Of a DNA stretch of 6,933 nt, positions 1 to 6,714 are shown piece by piece. How positions within the stretch are numbered: position 1 is the first letter of the stretch; every line of letters begins with the position of its first letter. A model generated the notes under the pieces. That model was not told the DNA's origin, searched no databases, and worked only from the letters and a program-made list of their open reading frames with translations. The stretch lies in the NCBI GenBank assembly GCA_026391235.1, contig JAPLDV010000552.1, positions 1 through 6,933 on the forward strand, read 5' to 3'. Source of the stretch: Bacteroidia bacterium (lineage in GTDB: Bacteria > Bacteroidota > Bacteroidia > Bacteroidales > UBA12481). The translations under genes and the position numbers were made by a program.

Positions 1-141
1 GACGGCAGACCTGCGGCAACGCTCAGGATGGACGCAAAGGACTACGGCATCGTACTCCGGTACGGCGACGGCCCCGGAGACTGCGATCTTATGGGTGCCC
101 GGGATGTCTGGGTTTTCGAATCTGACGGTACCTACTATATG
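1..141 (+). repeat. Terminal direct repeat, left copy (identical to 6793-6933)
   Basis: All 141 bases match the right end exactly, in the same orientation. The repeat lies inside the glycosidase coding sequence and keeps its frame. An exact overlap of 141 equals a commonly used largest k-mer (the MEGAHIT default), which is the mark of a circular path in a de Bruijn assembly and not of a biological terminal repeat. Confidence 0.95.
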
Positions 142-753
142 CACTACGACGGGGCCGGGACCAACGGATGGCTCTGTTGCCTGGCTGTCAGCAGGGATCT
201 GGTCAACTGGGAGAAGAAGGGGCCCATACTCGACTTTGGCCAGCCGGATGAAGATGACTCGAAATCAGCTTCTTACGGAGTTACCTTTTTTGACGGCAGA
301 GAATGGCACCTGTTTTACCTGGGAACGCCCAACACCAGCAATCCGCCCGACAGGATCCCTTCGTTCCCCTATCTGACCATGAAAGCTATCGGAATGGGTC
401 CCGGCGGGCCCTGGACCAAACAAAAGGAGATTGTTCCTTTCCGGACAAAACCGGGCACCTACTACTCTATTACTGCAAGCCCCGGCCATGTGATTAAAAA
501 CGGGGATGAATACCTGCAGTTTTTCAGTTCAACAACCACCAGGGAAGGTAATCCATGTGTCCAGCGCACACTGGGTATTGCCCGCTCAAAGGATCTCAAC
601 GGATCATGGACAGTAGATCCCGGGCCAATCGTTCCAATTGAAGAACAGGTCGAAAACTCATCGGTTTATTATGAGAAGAGTAATAAAACATGGTTTCTTT
701 TCACCAACCACATCGGGATCGATGGCGGGGAATACACGGATGCTGTCTGGGTT
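1..753 (+). pseudogene. Beta-propeller glycosidase (GH43/GH117-like), 3'-truncated by the junction
   Basis: This is the mature N-terminal part of an exported glycoside hydrolase of the five-bladed beta-propeller type. Visible family features are the opening blade motif GARDVWVF followed by GTYYMHYDG, then SASYGVTFFDG, FYLGTPNT, PGTYYS-TASPGHV, LGIARSKDLNGSW, a Glu-rich EEQVENSSVYYE segment and FTNHIGIDGGEYTDAVWV. These resemble proteins annotated as GH43 or GH117-like in Bacteroidota; the acidic residues in the first blade and in the EEQVENS segment are candidate catalytic residues. Together with the 26 codons at 6715-6792 about 277 residues are present, against my expectation of roughly 380-400 for the family, so the last one or two blades are lost. 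The substrate cannot be read from the sequence. GH family assignment is by recalled similarity, not a search. Confidence 0.7.
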
Positions 754-1791
754 TTAGGTGTATTTGGCGGGGTGAATATCAATACACAGAAACAAAATAT
801 TGCACTGGGTACCGACATTCTGGTGGCCACTCCCGGGCGGCTCTATGATCTGGTGGTTAATGGATCCCTGCAACTGAAAGCAGTGAAGAAGCTGGTGATA
901 GATGAGGTGGATATCATGCTGGATGCCGGATTCCGTTTTCAGCTGACCAATATCTTTGATCTGCTGCCGGCCAGCAGGCAGAATATCATGTTTTCGGCAA
1001 CCATGACCGAAGAGATCGATGTTCTGATCGATGAATTCTTTAATGCCCCGGTCCGGATTTCCATCACCGTAAGCGGAACCCCCCTGAAAAATATCGCCCA
1101 GCAATGTTATCCGGTTCCAAATTTTAATTCCAAGGTTAACCTTTTACGCTATTTATTGGCCGACCGGGATGTCTATCGGCAGGTTTTGGTTTTTACAGGC
1201 AGCAAGAGCACGGCCGACCGGTTGTTTGAAGAGCTGGAAGTTAGTCATGGACCGGAATGCGGCATCATTCATTCCAACAAGACCCAGAATTTCAGGATCA
1301 AGGCGATCCACCGGTTCGAAGCGGGGAAGTCCAGAGTCCTGGTTGCTACCGATGTCATGGCCCGCGGCCTGGATTTTGAGAAGATCACCCACGTGATCAA
1401 CTTTGATACCCCGGGTTTTCCGGAAAACTACCTGCACCGGATCGGAAGAACCGGGAGGGCAGAACAGCCCGGTAAATCGATATTGTTCTATACCCTGAAG
1501 GAAGAGGCAGCAAAGGAGGCAATAGAAGCACTTATGGATTGCAGGATTTCTGTTATTGAATTTCCGGAGGAGGTTGAAATTTCAAAAGAGCTCATTCCTG
1601 AGGAGAAACCCAAAGGGGTGATGTCGAACCCGCACCGGAACCAGAAACTGGCGGTCAAGGGTGCTTCCCTTCACGAAAAGAGTGCGAAAAACAGCAAAAC
1701 CAACCAGGGAGGGTCGTATCTGAGGAAGGGCAAGCAATATAAGAAACCTCAGACGAGAGGGGATAAGATTGCCAACCGGCGAAATGCCTGA
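1..1791 (+). CDS. Chimeric ORF: glycosidase N-terminal part fused in frame to DEAD-box helicase C-terminal part
   Basis: The frame is open from base 1; the first internal ATG is at 28, but the real start lies upstream. The last 219 bases of the window carry the same gene from its signal peptide, and joining the identical ends gives one 622-codon product starting at 6715. Residues up to the codon ending at 753 are a beta-propeller glycosidase and the rest is a DEAD-box helicase. Neither half is complete: the propeller lacks its last blades, and the helicase lacks the Q motif, Walker A motif I and motif Ia. A secreted sugar hydrolase joined to a cytoplasmic RNA helicase makes no biological sense as a designed protein. 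I read it as a rearrangement or assembly junction, not a new fusion enzyme. The frame itself is certain; a working product is very unlikely. Confidence 0.85.
   Translation, partial: DGRPAATLRMDAKDYGIVLRYGDGPGDCDLMGARDVWVFESDGTYYMHYDGAGTNGWLCCLAVSRDLVNWEKKGPILDFGQPDEDDSKSASYGVTFFDGREWHLFYLGTPNTSNPPDRIPSFPYLTMKAIGMGPGGPWTKQKEIVPFRTKPGTYYSITASPGHVIKNGDEYLQFFSSTTTREGNPCVQRTLGIARSKDLNGSWTVDPGPIVPIEEQVENSSVYYEKSNKTWFLFTNHIGIDGGEYTDAVWVLGVFGGVNINTQKQNIALGTDILVATPGRLYDLVVNGSLQLKAVKKLVIDEVDIMLDAGFRFQLTNIFDLLPASRQNIMFSATMTEEIDVLIDEFFNAPVRISITVSGTPLKNIAQQCYPVPNFNSKVNLLRYLLADRDVYRQVLVFTGSKSTADRLFEELEVSHGPECGIIHSNKTQNFRIKAIHRFEAGKSRVLVATDVMARGLDFEKITHVINFDTPGFPENYLHRIGRTGRAEQPGKSILFYTLKEEAAKEAIEALMDCRISVIEFPEEVEISKELIPEEKPKGVMSNPHRNQKLAVKGASLHEKSAKNSKTNQGGSYLRKGKQYKKPQTRGDKIANRRNA
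744..762 (+). other. Chimeric junction between glycosidase and helicase
   Basis: Up to the VWV codons at 745-753 the protein is glycosidase; relatives continue with Tyr-Trp and a further blade. From GVF at 757-765 it is helicase, which normally reads GV(F/Y)GGVNINTQ after a beta strand. The switch falls within a few bases of 753-757, and any shared bases at the join would be no more than about four or five. The reading frame happens to be kept. The exact breakpoint cannot be fixed without both parent genes. Confidence 0.75.
754..1791 (+). pseudogene. DEAD-box RNA helicase (RhlE-like), 5'-truncated
   Basis: This is the rear part of an ATP-dependent RNA helicase of the kind used in ribosome assembly and RNA turnover. 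Motifs in order: the GG segment (VFGGVNINTQ) just after the junction, TPGR at 829-840, motif II as DEVD at 901-912, SAT at 994-1002, FTGSK from 1192, motif V ATDVMARGLD at 1345-1374, and motif VI HRIGRTGRA at 1435-1461. A basic Lys/Arg/Asn/Gln-rich tail follows, typical of RhlE-type proteins and likely RNA-binding. Motif I (the ATP-binding P-loop), the Q motif and motif Ia are missing, so this fragment could not hydrolyse ATP. The stop at 1789-1791 lies 23 bases from the convergent virJ stop, which suggests helicase and virJ really are chromosomal neighbours. Confidence 0.85.
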
Positions 1792-1814
1792 ACCTGACCC
1801 ATAAGATTCTCATG

Positions 1815-2630
1815 CTACTTATTCCGGATGGCTTCAACTTCCCTGAAAATTGCATCTGCAGGAGCTGATGGCCTGGCGTTGTAATGGTGGTTACCCGGTA
1901 TGGTGATAATTTTAGCGCCAGCCTCACTAAAGCGGGTACGGAGATCGGCGCTTTCACTTTCCCCGAAAATGCAAACCGGTTGAAATTGCCTTATCTTTTT
2001 AATTTCGTCGGCTACTTTAAATGAATCAGCTGCTCTTCCAAAACCTATCATATCAGTAATGTGAACTTCAAAATCGACAGTAATATCCGGCGACAATCCG
2101 TAAATGCCGATCAAGGATCCTTGGAGGTCGCCCGGAAGCCGGGTGGCGATGAAAGGAATAATGCAGGCCCCATAAGAATATCCTGCCAGGATGAATTTTG
2201 TTTTTTTCCACTCCTGCATATAATAGGTAAGGGCTCGTGAAACCTCCGTTGCCGTTTCTTCCGGGGTTTTGAGTTTCCAGAAATATTTTTGGGCATCCAG
2301 CCCGATCACCGGAATTCCTTTATCTGCAAGGGATTTCCCAATGGAATAATCGAAGCCTGTCCATCCCCCGTCACCTGAGATTAAAAATGCTATCGGCAAA
2401 GAGTCCTTAACGGTAGCGGGAATCGGAACAATGGGGAAATCTTCATTTAACGGCAAATGCTTCAGGGATTGCGGCAATGTATCCCGGATAGGTTTTTGCC
2501 CGGTATAGGGGGGGTAAACCAAAACCCGGTTATAGGCTTCAACAAACTGGGGCAGCCAGCTTGAAGCCACCGAGAATCCATGTCCTACCTTTGGCAATTC
2601 GATCAGCTGCCCGGTGTTCACTTCTTTCAT
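1815..2630 (-). CDS. AcvB/VirJ-type serine hydrolase, C-terminal (catalytic) domain, downstream piece of a broken gene
   Basis: This is the VirJ-like alpha/beta-hydrolase domain. AcvB of Agrobacterium and Rhizobium is a periplasmic enzyme that removes the amino acid from lysyl-phosphatidylglycerol. Counting from the ATG at 2630, residues 85-90 are SGDGGW, 150-155 are the nucleophile elbow GYSYGA (Ser152), IFGESESAD near 221-229 carries likely acid residues, and GNHHYN at 246-251 supplies the probable catalytic His. The catalytic set of this domain looks complete. The first 30 or so residues (ELPKVGHGFSV, LPQF) belong to the end of the preceding repeat domain. The same frame is open back to 2666 (DQVCPFPATKLY), beyond the ATG, and no ribosome binding site precedes 2630, so this is better read as the 3' part of one longer gene than as an independent gene. 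There is no signal peptide of its own. Confidence 0.75.
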   Translation of the reverse strand: MKEVNTGQLIELPKVGHGFSVASSWLPQFVEAYNRVLVYPPYTGQKPIRDTLPQSLKHLPLNEDFPIVPIPATVKDSLPIAFLISGDGGWTGFDYSIGKSLADKGIPVIGLDAQKYFWKLKTPEETATEVSRALTYYMQEWKKTKFILAGYSYGACIIPFIATRLPGDLQGSLIGIYGLSPDITVDFEVHITDMIGFGRAADSFKVADEIKKIRQFQPVCIFGESESADLRTRFSEAGAKIITIPGNHHYNARPSAPADAIFREVEAIRNK

Positions 2631-3018
2631 GTACAGCTTTGTTGCCGGGAAAGGGCATACCTGGTCCTATTTTATACTTTTTTTGAAGCATCATGCTCAA
2701 TTCTTCAAAATCTGCGGCCGGATAATAACAATCCGCCGAAAGTGTTTTAAGGCCCCTGTAATAGGTAAGGATGTCGATCCCGGCAACCATCGCCCCCTGG
2801 GCAACAAAGTCCCTGGCCATATCAACCACTCCGCTGTTCCATCCCCCATCACCCGAAACAAAAAGAATGACCGCTTTCGGATCACCGGCAGGTTTGTAAA
2901 TGGCAATTTTGCCAAATGCCCCAAACTTCAGGGTATCAACCGGAACCGCCTGGGCGTGGGAAGCCGTAATCAGGCACCAGGTGATAAAAAGCAGGCTGAC
3001 CTTACATCGTTTAAACAT
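2539..3018 (-). CDS. AcvB/VirJ-type hydrolase, N-terminal part with signal peptide; frame lost after about residue 119
   Basis: The protein starts with a Sec signal peptide (Lys/Arg start, hydrophobic run to about residue 19, cleavage probably after SHA or AQA at 20-24), placing it in the periplasm. Residues 49-116 match the first half of a VirJ-type hydrolase fold: ILFVSGDGGW at 51-60, then GIDI-TYYRGLKT near 80-92. This mirrors SGDGGW and GLDAQKYFWKLKT in the second domain, so the intact protein has two related domains. After KYKIGP (ending at residue 119, base 2662) the sequence stops resembling the family and becomes an Arg/His-rich out-of-frame tail of about 40 residues. The expected nucleophile elbow of this domain is absent. 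The start ATG overlaps the last 8 bases of mprF, which suggests coupled translation. Confidence 0.75.
   Translation of the reverse strand: MFKRCKVSLLFITWCLITASHAQAVPVDTLKFGAFGKIAIYKPAGDPKAVILFVSGDGGWNSGVVDMARDFVAQGAMVAGIDILTYYRGLKTLSADCYYPAADFEELSMMLQKKYKIGPGMPFPGNKAVHERSEHRAADRIAKGRTWILGGFKLAAPVC
2661..2667 (-). other. Deletion/frameshift junction inside the virJ-like gene
   Basis: On the minus strand the seven bases GGACCAG read GP in the upstream frame (end of KYKIGP) and DQ in the downstream frame (start of DQVCPFPATK). Just before it, the downstream frame has a TAG at 2669-2667. Comparison of the two repeat domains shows the first one lacking everything from the nucleophile elbow to just before its acid/His end, roughly 70-85 residues. 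A simple 1-base frameshift would not remove that segment. A deletion, possibly between short copies of GGACCA, with a length not divisible by three explains it. Deletion size and the flanking repeat are inferred. Confidence 0.65.
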
Positions 3019-5632
3019 GCTGTGTTTTCATAACTCGTTTTAAAACCGCAGGTACCTGCAAAAGATCATAATCATTTGAATAGATCAGAAACTTGTTATG
3101 CCAGGCAGGAAAGAATTTTTCCTTGAAATTTCTCAACCCTTTGTAATGCGAAAAAGACTTAATTTTTTCATAGGCAAATTCCATCGATTTTTCGGGAAAA
3201 GTATGAGGATCATCCAATCCGCTCAACGGAGCAAATCCCAGATTGACAGCCGAGTAGTTCTGTGATTTCAAGTATTTGAAAAGTTCCACCAAGATGAAAT
3301 CCATAACCCCGTTGGGGGCATCATTTGTTTTCCGGATCAGGTCGTAGGTGCCTTCGCCGGGAGCATAATCAGGAATGATATTTAAAAAAGCCATCACTTT
3401 TTCCTCAGGATTTTCGACCGTGATGATTGTTTGATTCTTCAATTCATTCCAGTCAAACATACCCTGAGAGAAAATGATCTCATTTCGCTGGGTGGAATTA
3501 AGCCATTCATCTGAAACTGCTTTTAGCTTCTGCATCAGACCGTCTTTTACCGGAGGGGTATGGATGGATGATTTATAGCCGCGGTCAGTGACTTTATTAA
3601 TCGCATTTCGGGTTGGTTTGTTTTTGCCTCCCTCCAGGGAAAAGGAGTTCAGGTCGACAACTCCTTCCTGCCCGAGGAACAGGCTCTTTTTCGATAACTC
3701 CCGGTAAATGGGCAGACTCTCCTCCGGTACACGATAATAAATGCTTTTCAAGCTGTTCTGGTAACAATACTCATCGAAAAGGACAATGCACCGCTTCATC
3801 ATTTCTGCGTTTTCGGCTACCGGATTTTCGAGAACGACGGCAAAATTTCCGGCCGTCCGGTAGGAAAGGAAAGCATCCAGCCCGTCGGGGGCAAATATCA
3901 GCTTATCACCATAGGTTTTAAAATAATCCAACCCTGATGTACCTAAGCTGGATACAAGTGTTTTTGCTTTTTCTGATCCTGCGGAATCGGGATCAACTTT
4001 GAAAATAAACGGCCTGACTATGGTATAAAATAAAAAGGATAGTGATAAAAAGCCGCTGATATTGATCGAAAGAACGAAATCTTTAGCGAAACGGCTGGAA
4101 GGAATCAGATCGGCACTTCCGGTCAGGAAAAAATTCTGAGCCGTGTAGCGGATACTTTGCAAAGCGCTGAAATCAATGCCGAAATGCTTTTTATCAAGGA
4201 AATAGAATCCGACGATCCCGTAAACCAAAACGGCGGCAATGCTCCATAACGCTGTGCGGATTCCAATGGTATGCAGCCTGGGATTACCCCTGATATAATA
4301 TTCCTTCCTGGAGAACAAGAGCATGGCAATCACCGCTAAGGCAACCATTGCTTCCTCATAATCAATAGCTTTTGTAAGATGACCGATCACTGAAGTTATA
4401 CTTAGAAACAATGCGATCCACCATGCGCTTCTTAATCCTTTAAACATGAAAACTGCCGACAGAAGCATGAAACCTCCGGCTAACAGAACCAGGAAATTGG
4501 ACGCCGAAATAGCTTCAAGGGGAATAAATTCCTCGAGCCGCTGAACCCTTTCATGAATGGCCGGAGTAATGGCCGATACAATATTGATGATGCCCAGGGA
4601 GAATATCAGGAGCGCTGGTATGATCCTCATTAATAGCTTGTTGATCTTCAATAAAAAGCTTAAGGCTCCGGTGAGAAGAGGTAACCAGAACTCAAAAAAC
4701 CGATACAGAAAAGTGATTGCGATAGCTTCAATGCCTGAGTATCCGAACCGGGTCAGGATGAACGACAATGAAACCTCAACTACACCCAACCCGCGCATAA
4801 ATGGAGAAATGAACAGGGAAACGACGGTCATCAGGTATCCCAGCATGGCATAAGCCAGTGAAGGATTGAAATTCAAGGCCAGCATGGCAAGGTAAACATT
4901 GGCGATGCAGGTCAGGTCAATAATAATGGATACCAGAATAGTAAGGATGAGATTCTTACTGTTTATGCTGTGGCTGATCAGGTTTTCAAGGAAAACCTCC
5001 ATGGCAGGGAAGAACCTGACCAGTACCTTATAAACGAATCTTTTCCCAACTATTGATCTGTAAGCAAAATAGAGGCTGCCGATTACCAAAAGCATACCGG
5101 CTATCCCGAACATCTCGCCCAAACCGGTTAATCCGTGGCTGATGGAATAAATGAAAATGGGTATCGCCACGATCACCACGGAAAGAATGCCGACAAAAGC
5201 ATAAATCGATGAGGAAAAATGGATCTTGGTTTTTGAGACCCCTTGCTTTTCAATATCTCCGGAAAAGAATGCCAGTGAGGTTACTCCACCGGCCGGAATG
5301 AATATGCTGATAAAATTACGTTGGAGAAACAGAAGGATGGCTGACGACAGGGGTACCTCGCTGCCTACCGAGGCAAATGCCATTTTGTACATGAGCCCTT
5401 GCAGGATGATATAAAGAGCAGTTACAGATATTCCGGCAATAACATACGATAACCGTGAACCCAATAATACGTTTTTGACTTCGCGTAATTCCGGTTGTTC
5501 ATGTTTGAAAAACCAGGCCCCCAAAGCGATAAATAGTATGGTGAGGATAAATTGGGTGATCAGTTTACGGTTTTCCCTGACCAGGGTGAAATGATCGGTT
5601 ATAAAGGTCTTTACTGTTCCCTGCCGTGGCAT
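3011..5632 (-). CDS. mprF: MprF/LpiA-type bifunctional phosphatidylglycerol lysyltransferase/flippase
   Basis: This 873-residue inner-membrane protein is expected to transfer an amino acid (Lys or Ala) from aminoacyl-tRNA to phosphatidylglycerol and flip the product outward, lowering surface negative charge and protecting against cationic peptides. The N-terminal half to about residue 545 is a chain of hydrophobic helices (roughly 12-14), including the flippase-type domain with FIPAGGVTSLAFF and the conserved RGLGVVEVSL segment. The cytosolic GNAT-like synthase domain (DUF2156) covers about 553-873, with FAPDGLDAFLSYR, RNAINKVTDRGY near 675-686 and NLGFAPLSGL near 797-806. The length is normal for MprF. 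I start at 5632 (MPRQG) because AAGGAA lies six bases upstream and a good -7 box lies at 5661-5668; the longer frame to 5725 would begin upstream of that promoter and adds a non-membrane leader. The 3' end overlaps virJ by 8 bases. Amino acid specificity cannot be read here. Confidence 0.9.
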   Translation of the reverse strand: MPRQGTVKTFITDHFTLVRENRKLITQFILTILFIALGAWFFKHEQPELREVKNVLLGSRLSYVIAGISVTALYIILQGLMYKMAFASVGSEVPLSSAILLFLQRNFISIFIPAGGVTSLAFFSGDIEKQGVSKTKIHFSSSIYAFVGILSVVIVAIPIFIYSISHGLTGLGEMFGIAGMLLVIGSLYFAYRSIVGKRFVYKVLVRFFPAMEVFLENLISHSINSKNLILTILVSIIIDLTCIANVYLAMLALNFNPSLAYAMLGYLMTVVSLFISPFMRGLGVVEVSLSFILTRFGYSGIEAIAITFLYRFFEFWLPLLTGALSFLLKINKLLMRIIPALLIFSLGIINIVSAITPAIHERVQRLEEFIPLEAISASNFLVLLAGGFMLLSAVFMFKGLRSAWWIALFLSITSVIGHLTKAIDYEEAMVALAVIAMLLFSRKEYYIRGNPRLHTIGIRTALWSIAAVLVYGIVGFYFLDKKHFGIDFSALQSIRYTAQNFFLTGSADLIPSSRFAKDFVLSINISGFLSLSFLFYTIVRPFIFKVDPDSAGSEKAKTLVSSLGTSGLDYFKTYGDKLIFAPDGLDAFLSYRTAGNFAVVLENPVAENAEMMKRCIVLFDEYCYQNSLKSIYYRVPEESLPIYRELSKKSLFLGQEGVVDLNSFSLEGGKNKPTRNAINKVTDRGYKSSIHTPPVKDGLMQKLKAVSDEWLNSTQRNEIIFSQGMFDWNELKNQTIITVENPEEKVMAFLNIIPDYAPGEGTYDLIRKTNDAPNGVMDFILVELFKYLKSQNYSAVNLGFAPLSGLDDPHTFPEKSMEFAYEKIKSFSHYKGLRNFKEKFFPAWHNKFLIYSNDYDLLQVPAVLKRVMKTQHV

Positions 5633-5638
5633 GTTCGT

Positions 5639-5644
5639 TTCCTT
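5639..5644 (-). promoter_or_regulatory. Ribosome binding site deciding the mprF start
   Basis: The minus strand reads AAGGAA, then six bases, then the ATG at 5632. This Shine-Dalgarno-like match is the main reason to choose 5632 over the ATG at 5725. Confidence 0.5.
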
Positions 5645-5660
5645 AAGGATGCATTCAAAC

Positions 5661-5668
5661 CAAAGATA
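5661..5668 (-). promoter_or_regulatory. Putative Bacteroidota -7 promoter box for mprF-virJ
   Basis: The minus strand reads TATCTTTG, an exact match to the Bacteroidota sigma-ABfr -7 consensus TAnnTTTG. Transcription would start near 5655 and leave a leader of about 20-25 bases before the ATG at 5632, which suits the AAGGAA ribosome binding site. I see no TTTG -33 element at the expected spacing, so this rests on one box. It supports the shorter mprF start. Confidence 0.4.
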
Positions 5669-5812
5669 CTGTGATTCCGGGGAGTTTCGATATCTTTCCC
5701 TGCATAAGAAGTTGATAAAGATCATGCGGCGGCAGAATAATTTAATTTTTGGATTGAGTACATTGGACCGCCATTCAATTATTGGCTATCTGAAAACTTT
5801 AACAGGAATATT

Positions 5813-6691
5813 ATGAAAAACAGACGCGATTTTATTAAACGAGCCTCGCTGTTGGCTGGTGCCGGACTGATCGCACAACAGATGTATTCTTCTTTCGGTG
5901 CCTCCGTGACATTCGCTAAAAACATGGGTTTGCAGCTCTATTCTCTCCGCGACATGGTAGGCAAATCGGGTATCCAGGCAGTTCTTGAAGCTGTCGCAAA
6001 AATCGGTTATAAAAACCTCGAGACTGCCGGTTATTCCGATGGTCAGATCTATGGATTGGCCCCGGCGGATTTTAAGAAAAGAGTGAACGACCTGGGCATG
6101 CAGTGCACCAGCGCTCATCTCGGGCAATCATACTCGAAAGCAAAAGAGGCCGAAGTGATGGGTTGGTGGGATAAGGCAATTGAAGCCCACCTTGAGGCAG
6201 GTGCTAAATATATGGTTCAGGCTTCGATGCCGGTAAACGAACGAAGCAAACTGGACGAACTGAAAACCTATTGCGATTATTTCAGCGCGATTGGCAAAAG
6301 AACTGCCGCTGCCGGCATCACTTTCGGTTATCACAATCATACGGTCGAATTCAAAAAGATAGGCGATCAGGTGATCCTCGACTATATGCTGAACAACGTC
6401 AGCAAGGATCAGGTATGCTTTGAGCTGGATGTTTACTGGTGTCATGAGGGCGGCGCCGATCCGGCCGAATACCTGAAGAAATATCCCGGGCAGTTCAGGC
6501 TGACGCACATCAAGGATGCCAAAGAAATCGGCGCCAGCGGGAAAATGAATTTCAAGGCGATATTCGATCAGATGAACGCGAACCACGTTAAGGACTGGTA
6601 CGTGGAAATCGAGGAATACACCAACAATGACCCGGTTGCCAGTGCACAGCAAAGCTTTGATTTTTTAAATAAGGCCGGATATGTGATGTAG
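5813..6691 (+). CDS. Exported sugar phosphate isomerase/epimerase-like TIM-barrel protein
   Basis: This 292-residue protein belongs to the xylose-isomerase-like TIM-barrel (AP endonuclease 2) superfamily, metal-dependent enzymes acting on sugars or their keto forms. A twin-arginine leader NRRDFIKRASLLAGAG at 3-18 suggests export in folded form to the periplasm. The barrel begins at MGLQLYSLRD (38-47). Likely active-site residues are Glu70 in LETAGY, His102, His174/His176 in GYHNH, Glu204/Asp206 in ELDVYW, His232 in THIKD and Glu265/Glu267 in VEIEEY, the usual Glu/Asp/His pattern for a divalent metal. The start at 5813 has AGGA five bases upstream (5804-5807). The gene is divergent from mprF and 23 bases ahead of the secreted glycosidase, probably co-transcribed with it. 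The substrate is unknown; many Bacteroidota relatives sit in polysaccharide or glycoside clusters. The gene appears intact. Confidence 0.85.
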   Translation: MKNRRDFIKRASLLAGAGLIAQQMYSSFGASVTFAKNMGLQLYSLRDMVGKSGIQAVLEAVAKIGYKNLETAGYSDGQIYGLAPADFKKRVNDLGMQCTSAHLGQSYSKAKEAEVMGWWDKAIEAHLEAGAKYMVQASMPVNERSKLDELKTYCDYFSAIGKRTAAAGITFGYHNHTVEFKKIGDQVILDYMLNNVSKDQVCFELDVYWCHEGGADPAEYLKKYPGQFRLTHIKDAKEIGASGKMNFKAIFDQMNANHVKDWYVEIEEYTNNDPVASAQQSFDFLNKAGYVM

Positions 6692-6714
6692 AACCTGAAA
6701 TCGATGTTAATTGC

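Noticed and set aside
28..1791. A new enzyme class combining glycosidase and RNA helicase.
   Set aside because: Both domains are truncated, the helicase lacks its ATP-binding motifs, and one part needs export while the other works in the cytoplasm. A chimeric join explains all of this.
1792..1814. Shared terminator between the convergent helicase and virJ genes.
   Set aside because: The 23 bases contain no stem-loop with a T-run that I can see.
2614..3033. Plus-strand open frame opposite the virJ-like gene (also 754-1104 minus, 4557-4853 plus and 6128-6652 minus).
   Set aside because: Each lies opposite a recognisable family gene, has low-complexity or His/Arg-rich composition, and shows no domain or start signal of its own.
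5633..5725. Longer mprF start at 5725.
   Set aside because: The extra 31 residues are not family-like, and both a ribosome binding site and a -7 box sit between 5725 and 5632.
5633..5812. A plus-strand promoter for the isomerase gene (TTAATTTTTGG near 5741-5751).
   Set aside because: It resembles TAnnTTTG but with one base too many, and no second box is properly spaced.
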